A DNA stretch of 5,823 bases from DASVSE01 sp036399715 (lineage in GTDB: Bacteria; Bacteroidota; Rhodothermia; Rhodothermales; Rubricoccaceae), in the NCBI GenBank assembly GCA_036399715.1, contig DASWMO010000312.1:1-5823 (forward strand), in the 5' to 3' direction. Position 1 is the stretch's first letter, and the number at the start of each line of letters is the position of its first letter. Both the position numbers and the translations under genes were made by a program. A model generated the notes under the pieces. The model was not told where the DNA came from. It saw nothing but the letters and a program-made list of their open reading frames with translations, and made no database searches. This document shows positions 1 through 5,683 of this stretch, piece by piece.

Positions 1-1
1 T

Positions 2-601
2 GCCCTCTTTCTCCTCGTCCTCGCGGCCGCGGCGCCGCAGGCCCAGCCGGTCCGTGATGCTGCCGATCTCGCGGCCGACCGGTCGGCCGCGGAGCGGGCG
101 CACCTGTGGCGCGTCGGCGCGTGGGGCGCGGCGAACGTGGCCGCGGGCTCCGTTCTCCTCGCGACGGCGTCGGGGCGGGCGGGGCAGCGGGCGTTCGGCG
201 TGCAGACGCTCGTGTGGGGCGCCGTCAACACGGCCATCGCGACGGTCGCCCTCGTGCGGGCCGCGCCGGACTCGGCGGCGGCGCTCGGCGCGGCGCTGCG
301 GGCCGAGGCGCACCTCGCGGACGTGCTGTGGCTCAACGTCGGGCTGGACGCGGGCTACATGGCCGTCGGGGCGACGCTGTGGCTCGTGGCGTCGCGGGGC
401 GTAGCGAACCCCGCGGCGTGGCGCGGGCACGGACAGGGCGTCGTGCTGCAGGGCGCGGCCCTGCTGGCGCTCGACGCGGTCGTGCTGGCCGGGTCGTCGG
501 GGCGCTTCGAGGCGCTCGCGCGGCTCGCGGAGCATGCCGTTCTGGTGCCGGCGGCGGTCGGGCCGGGGGCGCCGGGGCTGCTGCTCGTCGTCGGGCTGTA
601 G
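2..601 (+). CDS. Exported multi-pass membrane protein, unknown function (5' end missing)
   Basis: The frame is open from the left edge to a TAG stop at 599-601, giving 199 codons, so the gene starts upstream. The first visible residues (ALFLLVLAAAAPQAQ) look like the hydrophobic core and cleavage region of a signal peptide, so only the first few residues seem to be missing. After a short charged stretch (about residues 16-38 of the visible part) come three or four hydrophobic segments. One contains WGAANVAAGSVLLA, one FGVQTLVWGAVNTAIATVAL, one LWLNVGLDAGYMAVGATLWL, and one VVLQGAALLALDAVVLA. The repeated pattern of a hydrophobic run with W-G-x-x-N resembles small uncharacterised Bacteroidota membrane proteins of the DUF6992 type; that match is from memory and tentative. 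An internal GTG at 137 is not a credible start because it would remove the signal peptide and split the first membrane segment. No catalytic motif is visible. The gene is convergent with the lipoprotein gene, with no bases between the stops. Confidence 0.8.
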   Translation, partial: ALFLLVLAAAAPQAQPVRDAADLAADRSAAERAHLWRVGAWGAANVAAGSVLLATASGRAGQRAFGVQTLVWGAVNTAIATVALVRAAPDSAAALGAALRAEAHLADVLWLNVGLDAGYMAVGATLWLVASRGVANPAAWRGHGQGVVLQGAALLALDAVVLAGSSGRFEALARLAEHAVLVPAAVGPGAPGLLLVVGL

Positions 602-1315
602 CTACTCGACGGGCTCGAACGTGCCGGGGCAGGCGAGGCGCGCGAGGTCGAGCGCGGACCTGAGGTCAGCGTCGGCCGGGGCGTAGGTCGTGTAGACGAG
701 TTCGCGGTCCGGCTCCGAGGGCCGGCGGAACGTGCACGTCGCGATGCGGCCCGAGACCGGGCACGCGGCGGTACGGAACGTCGCGCCGGGGGCGGCGGCG
801 CAATTGGCCGAGGCAGCGTCGGGCGTCCACGCGGGGCCGGTGTAGGCGAAGCAGTAGGACTCGGCGGGGCGGACGTCGCAGCTGCCGGCGAGCGCGGGGG
901 CGGGGGGGCGCGGCTCGGGCGGCCGGGTGGCCGGTCGGCGGTCCGGCGGGCGGGTGGCGAGTGACCGTCCGACGGGCGGCCGCGACCCGGCGGGCGGGCG
1001 GGGCGGGGCGGTCCGAGGCGCCTCGGCGCGCGGCGGCTCGGGCGGGGCGACGGTGTCGAACACGACGGGCGCCGGGTCGGTGGGGCGCGTCGCGGGGCGG
1101 CGGGCCGGCGGGTCGGGGCGGGCCTCGGGGTACGTCTCCGGGGGGACGAGCGCCGTCCGGGAGGCGCGCTCCGGGCGCGGCGTCGCGGCGTCGCGGCCGC
1201 AGCCGGCGGCCGTGGCGGTGGCGAGCAGCAGGGCGAGCCCTGACCGGAGGAGGGCGACCGCGCGGAGTCGTGCGGGCGTCCGGGCCGGCGGCTGCACAGG
1301 CGGGGAGGGCGTCAT
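602..1315 (-). CDS. Lipoprotein with Pro/Arg-rich linker and six-cysteine C-terminal domain
   Basis: This is a 237-residue protein. Residues 1-39 form a lipoprotein signal: Arg-containing N-region, hydrophobic stretch (ALLRSGLALLLATATAAGC) and candidate lipidated Cys39 preceded by A-A-G. Residues 40-143 are a low-complexity linker very rich in Pro, Arg and Ala, with recurring ATRP units near 75, 120 and 129; this probably acts as a spacer across the periplasm or outside the cell. Residues 144-237 form a compact domain with cysteines at 146, 155, 172, 185, 194 and 229, the right number for three disulfides. It includes aromatic C-F-A-Y-T-G and A-C-P-V-S-G-R motifs. A similar C-x(n)-C-x-Y-x-G...A-x-x-x-C...C-P...C pattern occurs in short exported proteins of unknown function in other bacteria (from memory). 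The ATG at 1313-1315 is chosen because it gives a complete signal sequence; no clear ribosome binding site precedes it. Long open frames on the other strand are GC-driven shadows. Function is unknown; a surface-anchored role is inferred. Confidence 0.75.
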   Translation of the reverse strand: MTPSPPVQPPARTPARLRAVALLRSGLALLLATATAAGCGRDAATPRPERASRTALVPPETYPEARPDPPARRPATRPTDPAPVVFDTVAPPEPPRAEAPRTAPPRPPAGSRPPVGRSLATRPPDRRPATRPPEPRPPAPALAGSCDVRPAESYCFAYTGPAWTPDAASANCAAAPGATFRTAACPVSGRIATCTFRRPSEPDRELVYTTYAPADADLRSALDLARLACPGTFEPVE

Positions 1316-1331
1316 TCCGGAGTCTACGCCG

Positions 1332-1363
1332 CGCGGCGGGGCGGAGCGAGGGGCCCCGCCGCG
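1332..1363. repeat. Perfect 11-bp inverted repeat before the lipoprotein gene
   Basis: The left arm CGCGGCGGGGC (1332-1342) is exactly complementary to the right arm GCCCCGCCGCG (1353-1363), with a 10-base loop (1343-1352). The structure ends 16 bases upstream of the lipoprotein ATG, so it would lie in that gene's 5' leader if transcription starts further upstream. It could be a leader hairpin, an attenuator or a protein-binding palindrome. The local GC content is very high, so chance contributes to the arm length. Confidence 0.55.
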
Positions 1364-1380
1364 ACTCGCCGCGACTCGCT
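1361..1380. repeat. Tandem decamer duplication
   Basis: The ten bases GCGACTCGCY occur twice head to tail (1361-1370 and 1371-1380), differing only in the last base. The first copy overlaps the right arm of the inverted repeat by three bases. No function is evident; it may be slippage in GC-rich DNA. Confidence 0.5.
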
Positions 1381-1387
1381 GCGGCGC

Positions 1388-1610
1388 GTGCCGCAGTTCG
1401 GTGGCAGTGCGCAGCGGTTCGGTGACCCGTGCAAGAGTTCGGTGGCGGCGTGCAGGAGTTCAGCGGGCCGTGCATCGATTCAGCGGCCTGTGCACGAATT
1501 CAGCGGCCCGTGCACGGCCTCGATGGCAGCGCGCAGCGATTCAGCGGCCTGTGCAACGGTTCAGTGACTCGTGCAAGAGTTCAATGGCCCGTGCAACGGT
1601 TCAGCAGAAC
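1388..1610. repeat. 20-bp direct tandem repeat array, 11 units
   Basis: Eleven degenerate head-to-tail units fill 223 bases. Starts are 1388, 1409, 1429, 1450, 1470, 1490, 1510, 1531, 1551, 1571 and 1591. Eight units are 20 bp and three (units 1, 3 and 7) are 21 bp. The consensus is GTGCA, four variable bases, then TTCAGCGGCCY. The first five bases are G-Y-G-C-A in ten of eleven units, and TTC follows the variable bases in ten of eleven. The array is less GC-rich than the sequence to its left. It sits between divergent genes, so each unit lies upstream of both. The period is close to two turns of B-DNA, which would place the same bases on one face of the helix. Possible roles are a multi-site protein-binding array, an iteron-like element or a decayed minisatellite; the sequence alone does not decide between these. 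Confidence 0.85.
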
Positions 1611-1700
1611 ATGATCGAGGTCCCGGTGAACGACCGGACTCTGGACCCTCTCCCGGCACGACCTCGCGAGTGGGAACATGCGCAAATGCGCGCACGGACG

Positions 1701-1708
1701 TACGTTGG
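1701..1708 (+). promoter_or_regulatory. Candidate -7 promoter box for the 1733-3813 operon
   Basis: TACGTTGG differs by one base from the Bacteroidota -7 consensus TAnnTTTG. It lies 24 bases before the ATG at 1733. It sits inside CGTACGTTGGACG (1699-1711), which matches 12 of 13 bases of the sequence holding the box of the minus-strand gene at 5622. No TTTG-like -33 element is seen at the usual distance, so support rests on the match and the equal spacing. Confidence 0.4.
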
Positions 1709-1732
1709 ACGCTCCATCCTCACCCTCACCCG

Positions 1733-2374
1733 ATGAATCAGCGCCAGGCCAACACCCACCGGATGCACCGCGAGGTGCTCGAACTGCTCGACCGCCGGCC
1801 CGACCTCTGGACCGGCGACGAGGCCGCCGAGCCGGCCGTCGTCGCCTTCCGAGAAGCGGTCGCCGAGGTCGCCGACATCGACCGCGAGCGGAACGCGCTG
1901 GGGACGACCGGGATGACGAAGGACAAGGCCGCGGCCCGCGACGCGATGGAGGCGCTCGCCCTCCGCCTCGCCCGGGCGACGCGGGCCTACGCACGGGCGA
2001 CCAAGAACGGGGCCCTGTTCGACGCGGTCAACGTCCTGCCGTCGGGCTTCGACCGGGCGACAGAGACGGACGCGGCGGGCATGGCCGAGCGGGTCGCCGG
2101 GGCGGCTGAGGAGCACCTCGGGGCGCTGGCCAAGTACCGGGTCACGAAGCAAAGCGTCGAGGAGGTCCGCGCGGCTATCGCGGCGTTCGGGAAGGCCGCG
2201 CCGGCCGTCGGGGCGACGGGCGGGCAGCGCGAGGCGCGGACGCGGTCGATGCGGGCGGCGTTCGTCGCGGCGGACGAGGCGGTCGACGGGCTCGACGATG
2301 TGGTCGAGGGCGTGATCGACGACTCCGAGTTCGCGGCGGAGTACCGGCGGGTCCGGCGGACGGACGACCGATGA
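1733..2374 (+). CDS. Cytoplasmic helical protein of unknown function
   Basis: This is a 213-residue protein with no signal peptide or membrane segment, rich in Ala, Arg, Glu and Asp. It is predicted by eye to be almost wholly alpha-helical, with breaks near residues 24-32, 55-62, 100-114 and 155-166. Landmarks are GMTKDK at 60-65, YARATKNGALFDAV at 86-99, a long helix with KYRVTKQSVEEV at 134-145, and a C-terminal helix around AADEAVDGLDDVVE (179-192) ending SEFAAEYRRVR. The layout resembles a family of uncharacterised Bacteroidota proteins of about 200 residues (from memory). The frame is open back to 1571, but that extension runs through the tandem repeat and is not protein-like, so I start at the ATG at 1733-1735; an ATG at 1763 is the alternative. 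There is no Shine-Dalgarno sequence. The TGA stop overlaps the next gene's ATG (ATGA at 2371-2374), indicating co-transcription and coupled translation with the T9SS cargo gene. Confidence 0.8.
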   Translation: MNQRQANTHRMHREVLELLDRRPDLWTGDEAAEPAVVAFREAVAEVADIDRERNALGTTGMTKDKAAARDAMEALALRLARATRAYARATKNGALFDAVNVLPSGFDRATETDAAGMAERVAGAAEEHLGALAKYRVTKQSVEEVRAAIAAFGKAAPAVGATGGQREARTRSMRAAFVAADEAVDGLDDVVEGVIDDSEFAAEYRRVRRTDDR

Positions 2375-3813
2375 CCCAACGCCTCCTCACGGCGGCGCTC
2401 GTGGCCTTCATGACCGCGCTCGCCGGCGTTCTCTCACTCGCCGGGGCGGCTGCGGCCCAGGGCAGCGCCTACTCGGTGTATGCCTCTCAGACAGATCTTG
2501 CCGACGGGGGCGTCCTCGCCGGTGCGCTCCCGACGTGCCTCGCCGTCATCTCTGCACGCAGTCCTACCCCGACGGTCCTCTTCTTCGACGAGGCGTCCGG
2601 CCAGATCGCCGAGTACGACCCGGACCGCCCGGCTGGCGACCGCACGCGCATCCGGGCGACGACGTCTGCGCTCTCTGCTGCCGCTGGCGTAGATACACCT
2701 GTCTGCCGCGACGGCGCGAATGAGACGGTCGACTTCACCTCGACCGGGGCCGCCTTCTTTGTGCTCACCGGTCGCGACGGCATCGACCGGGTCCTCCGGC
2801 TCGATGCGAATGGAGCGCTAACCTTGCTCACCGATCCCGCCAGCCCGGTTGATACCGGCGATGGAACGGTCGGCGTCGCGCACACAAGCACGTCCGACGG
2901 GACCGGTCTCTTTCTCGCGCGCTCCACCGATGACGGCGCCCCTGCCAACGGATTCTACCGGCTCGATCCAGCGGCACCGGCTCAGCATCCCCAGCCGGTT
3001 GCCCTTGATGACCGCCTCGACCTCGTAAGTCTGATTGCTTTCGTGCCCGACGATCTGTACGGGGTCTCGCGTGATGGCGAGCCGCCGTACCGAAACGTTG
3101 TCGTCAGCACAAACGGGGGCGGGGGGCTTTATGCGGCTGAGCGGCCGTGCGAGGGATCGCCGCCTCTGCTTCCAACATGCGACGGCGGCCTAGGCGACAT
3201 CGCCCTATCGTTTGCGCGGTTGGGACGCCCGGGGAATTACATCTACGTCCCCTACGTGCTCGTCGCAAACGAGACCTCCACCGCTCCAGGGGGAATTGCC
3301 GTCGCCGGGATAGGCCCCTTCAACCCCGCTCCAGACCGGATCGTGTTCGTGGCGGACGACCTCGTGGCCGCGACCGGGATCGCGGGCTTCGCCACACCGG
3401 CATCGGGCGGCTACCTAGACGTCGTCCTCGTATCGCCCGCGAACCTTGAGAACTTCCTGCTCGTGGCGGGCTCAGATGCCGGCGGAGCAACCCCGGGGAT
3501 CTACGCGGTCAACCCGTTCTTCGCGACGGGCGCGGAGCCCGAGGCGACCGGAAACACGCTGGCGCTCACGGTGAGCCCCAACCCGGCCCGCTTCTCGGCG
3601 ACCGTGATCGTCACCGTTGTGGAGCCATCCCCGATTCGGGTCGTCGTGGTCGATGCGCTGGGCCGCGAGGTCGCGGTCGTGCTCGACGGGGCGGCGGGGA
3701 CCGGCGAGACGGCGGTGTCGGTCGAGACGGGGGCGTGGCCGGCGGGCGTGTACGTCGTCCGGGCGACGGTCGGGGCGCAAACCGCGACGGCGCGGCTCGT
3801 CGTCGCGCGCTGA
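2371..3813 (+). CDS. Secreted protein with C-terminal T9SS type A sorting domain
   Basis: This is a 480-residue protein. Residues 1-30 are a Sec signal peptide with probable cleavage after the AGAAAAQ region. Residues 31-395 form a beta-rich body of short hydrophobic strands separated by Gly, Asp, Pro and Thr turns (for example FYRLDP and LYGVSRDGEP). This suggests a beta-propeller or similar fold, but I do not recognise a named domain. Cysteines at 56, 112, 260 and 270 could pair outside the cell. Residues 397-480 are a typical Por/T9SS type A sorting domain: LALTVSPNP, then VVVVDALGREVAVV, then the W-P-A-G-V-Y-V-V-R-A strand and the closing ARLVVAR. Such domains direct the folded protein through the outer membrane and are usually cleaved as the protein is attached to the cell surface or released. 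No protease, glycosidase or adhesin motif is evident, so the substrate is unknown. The body uses visibly more A/T-ending codons than the sorting domain. The gene overlaps the upstream gene by four bases. Confidence 0.85.
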   Translation: MTQRLLTAALVAFMTALAGVLSLAGAAAAQGSAYSVYASQTDLADGGVLAGALPTCLAVISARSPTPTVLFFDEASGQIAEYDPDRPAGDRTRIRATTSALSAAAGVDTPVCRDGANETVDFTSTGAAFFVLTGRDGIDRVLRLDANGALTLLTDPASPVDTGDGTVGVAHTSTSDGTGLFLARSTDDGAPANGFYRLDPAAPAQHPQPVALDDRLDLVSLIAFVPDDLYGVSRDGEPPYRNVVVSTNGGGGLYAAERPCEGSPPLLPTCDGGLGDIALSFARLGRPGNYIYVPYVLVANETSTAPGGIAVAGIGPFNPAPDRIVFVADDLVAATGIAGFATPASGGYLDVVLVSPANLENFLLVAGSDAGGATPGIYAVNPFFATGAEPEATGNTLALTVSPNPARFSATVIVTVVEPSPIRVVVVDALGREVAVVLDGAAGTGETAVSVETGAWPAGVYVVRATVGAQTATARLVVAR

Positions 3814-3848
3814 GCCCTGCTGGTCCAACGGGTCGTTGTCATCAACTC

Positions 3849-3877
3849 GGCCTCGTGGGTCGTGAACCCGGGAGGCC
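3849..3877. terminator. Hairpin between convergent genes, possible bidirectional terminator
   Basis: GGCCTC (3849-3854) pairs with GAGGCC (3872-3877), and GGGT (3857-3860) pairs with ACCC (3866-3869) around the loop CGTGA. Between the two stems lie one G-G mismatch and one G-T wobble. It lies 35 bases after the stop of the rightward T9SS gene and 56 bases after that of the leftward one. No T-tract follows on either side, so intrinsic termination is plausible but not proven. The rest of 3814-3933 shows nothing else I can name. Confidence 0.45.
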
Positions 3878-3933
3878 GGGCGAGCCTCGGGCCACCCTGT
3901 CTCCTGGCGCCGCCGCGGTCATTGGGGCAGCCG

Positions 3934-5622
3934 TTACCGGGTCCGAACGAGCGTGACGAAGTGCTCACCGCCCGGCACGACGACGCGGACGCGGTAGACG
4001 CCCGGCGCCAGCCCCGTCCCGTCGACCGCGATCTCACCTTCCGCGGCGAGCGTCGGGCCGTCCGTGAGCACGGCGATCTCGCGGCCGAGCACGTCGAGAA
4101 GTGTGGCGCGGAGGCGCGTCCCGGCCGGCATCGCGTAGCGAACGACGGCGCGGCCGGAGAACGGGTTCGGGCTCGGCGCGCCGAGGCGGACGGCCTGGTC
4201 GACCGGGACAGGCACGAGCTCGCCGACGCGCTGTGGCTCGAAGTAGCCCGCCGCGAGTGCGCTGCTCACGGCCGTCGCGGTGCGGCGGAGTTCGGTGATG
4301 GAGTTGAGGTTGGAGGTGCCGCGGCCGTAGGGGATGGCGAACGTGACCGTCTCGGACTGTCCGGGCGCGAGGCGGAATGGGCCCGTCGAGACCATCATCC
4401 GGCGGTCGCCGGGCCCGTTGGGATAGCCGTAGCCGGGGTTGACCTCGCTCCACCCGCGGCCCGTGACCGGGTCGCCGGCGAACATGAACCGCGTGATTGC
4501 TCCCTGCGTCTGCCCGTAGCCGTTGCCGAACTCGCGCCTGACGGAGCCGTCGGCCCAGAAGCCGCGCAGGTAGTGGTACATATCGACGCCGTAGCTTGGT
4601 TTACTAGTGGGACCGGTGCTTTCGAAAGAGGTACTTGCCGTCATCCCGAGGCGCTCGCCGGGCTCGTCGACGCTGCCGTCGCGGTCGTCGTCGCGCCGGT
4701 TCGGCAGCCCGACGGGCCCCTCAACCACCTGGAACCCGACCGCCGGCGGCGCCACGCCGTAGCTCACGCTGCTGCCCGTCCCGTCCTGGTTGTCCCCGTT
4801 GTACACGAAACCCATCCCCCGCGTCGTGTCCGTGCCGACGTAGTCGTCGGCCGAGTCGCCGAGGTCCGGGTCGACGAACATCCCGGCGTAGACCGAGTCG
4901 ATCGTCGCCGCCGTCCGGTTGGTGAGCGTGTACCGGTACATCGTCGTCTGCCGCAGCCGCCCGAGCCCGAACGCGACCGTCTCCATCTGGAGCTCGATGC
5001 CGAGCGGCGGCGTGTTCTGCGACGGGTGGACGTTGCCGACGTCGTTGCTGAGCGACCACGTCATTTGGTCGCCGCGGATGGCCGGCTGATCACCTCCGTC
5101 GAGGTTGTAGTTCGACGGGTCGCCGTCGCCGTCGAGCACCGGCGCGCCGAGCGCGAAAGGCCAGTCGCGGAGGTCGTCGGTGGCGCGGCCGGTGTCGTTG
5201 TAGCGGCCGATGTCGAGTCGCGAGACGGTGTAGATGCGGTCGTAGGCCGAGCAGTCGGTCGGGTCGACCGGCCGGGCGTCGTCGCCGAGGGGCCCGGGCC
5301 AGAACGTGAGGCTCGGCGCACCGGTCTGGTTATACGTCCCTCCAGCGACGCGGAGCTGCCCGCCGACCTTGCCGCCGACCCACAGCCCGGCGACGTAGAT
5401 CGGCGTCTTGCCGCGGGGGACCTCGTAGGCGGCGGCGGAAGTGCTGTTGCCGAAGAAGAGGCTGCCAGTGTTGTAGACGCGGGCGCGGACGTCGCCGATG
5501 TCGAGCAGGGCGGAGGCCATGCCGAGCCGGCAGTCGCCGGGCGCGGGCGCCGTCTGCGCGCGTGCTGCCTCGCAGAGGACCGTGAAGGCGAGGAGCGTCG
5601 ACGCGAGAGCAACAAAGCGCAT
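3934..5622 (-). CDS. Secreted Asp/Asn/Gly-rich protein with T9SS type A sorting domain
   Basis: This is a 562-residue protein. Residues 1-22 are a Sec signal peptide (MRFVALASTLLAF... ending A-R-A, then QTAPAP). The body has motifs typical of a large, uncharacterised Bacteroidota secreted family: VYNTGSLFFG near 50, YVAGLWVGG near 76-84, FWPGPLGDD near 108-116, a GDQMTWSLSND stretch near 184-194, and DPDLGDSADDYVGTD at 251-265 followed by VYNGDNQDG. DDDRDGSVD at 311-319 fits the DxDxDGxxD pattern of calcium-binding loops. Residues 480-562 are the sorting domain: LGAPSPNPFSG, LLDVLGREIAVL, LAPGVYRVRVVV, with terminal LVRTR. The role is unknown; surface attachment or release through the T9SS is inferred from the domain. 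The frame is open upstream to a TTG at 5682, but I choose the ATG at 5620-5622 because it begins the signal peptide and lies just downstream of a promoter box. The 614-codon open frame on the other strand is its GC-driven shadow. Confidence 0.87.
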   Translation of the reverse strand: MRFVALASTLLAFTVLCEAARAQTAPAPGDCRLGMASALLDIGDVRARVYNTGSLFFGNSTSAAAYEVPRGKTPIYVAGLWVGGKVGGQLRVAGGTYNQTGAPSLTFWPGPLGDDARPVDPTDCSAYDRIYTVSRLDIGRYNDTGRATDDLRDWPFALGAPVLDGDGDPSNYNLDGGDQPAIRGDQMTWSLSNDVGNVHPSQNTPPLGIELQMETVAFGLGRLRQTTMYRYTLTNRTAATIDSVYAGMFVDPDLGDSADDYVGTDTTRGMGFVYNGDNQDGTGSSVSYGVAPPAVGFQVVEGPVGLPNRRDDDRDGSVDEPGERLGMTASTSFESTGPTSKPSYGVDMYHYLRGFWADGSVRREFGNGYGQTQGAITRFMFAGDPVTGRGWSEVNPGYGYPNGPGDRRMMVSTGPFRLAPGQSETVTFAIPYGRGTSNLNSITELRRTATAVSSALAAGYFEPQRVGELVPVPVDQAVRLGAPSPNPFSGRAVVRYAMPAGTRLRATLLDVLGREIAVLTDGPTLAAEGEIAVDGTGLAPGVYRVRVVVPGGEHFVTLVRTR

Positions 5623-5645
5623 CCGGGTGCGGGCGGGTTGGCCGT

Positions 5646-5653
5646 CAAACGTA
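5646..5653 (-). promoter_or_regulatory. -7 promoter box for the 3934-5622 gene
   Basis: Read on the minus strand this is TACGTTTG, an exact match to the Bacteroidota -7 consensus TAnnTTTG. Transcription would start around 5640, leaving a leader of under 20 bases with no Shine-Dalgarno sequence. This placement also argues against the upstream TTG at 5682 as the start codon. No clear TTTG-like -33 element is found at the expected distance. Confidence 0.5.
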
Positions 5654-5683
5654 CGGACCGACCTCCATTCGGCCGGGGGCAAC

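Larger units (their letters stand above)
1316..1732. other. Divergent intergenic region, 417 bases
   Basis: This non-coding stretch separates the leftward lipoprotein gene from the rightward two-gene operon. From left to right it holds a perfect 11-bp inverted repeat (1332-1363), a duplicated decamer (1361-1380), an 11-unit tandem repeat (1388-1610), and about 120 bases of unique sequence with a candidate promoter at 1701-1708. Frames are open across parts of it on both strands. They run through a repeat of 20 bp, which is not a multiple of three, and they show no protein-like composition. I therefore treat the region as non-coding. Confidence 0.7.

Noticed and set aside
666..1475. Second minus-strand open frame overlapping the lipoprotein gene and beginning in the repeats
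   Set aside because: His/Arg/Pro-rich, with no signal peptide or domain. The 602-1315 frame has a lipoprotein signal and a regular cysteine pattern instead.
1388..1610. CRISPR array
   Set aside because: Units are 20 bp, contiguous and degenerate, with only four variable bases. There are no spacers of about 30 bp and no cas gene.
1429..1614. Small 61-codon frame through the tandem repeat that could be a repeat peptide
   Set aside because: It needs a GTG start, units of 20 and 21 bp shift the phase, and no unit-level protein motif is kept. The repeat is conserved as DNA, not as peptide.
1571..1732. N-terminal extension of the 213-residue protein
   Set aside because: The extension is made of repeat and leader sequence with poor protein character. 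The ATG at 1733 lies just after a promoter-like box.
927..1736. Plus-strand open frame of 269 codons across the lipoprotein gene and the repeats
   Set aside because: Low-complexity Arg/Gly/Ser composition, and it crosses a 20-bp repeat that is not in phase with codons. It is a shadow of the lipoprotein gene plus non-coding DNA.
5623..5682. TTG-initiated 20-residue extension of the minus-strand T9SS protein
   Set aside because: It would bury the signal peptide inside the protein and lies across and upstream of the TACGTTTG promoter box.
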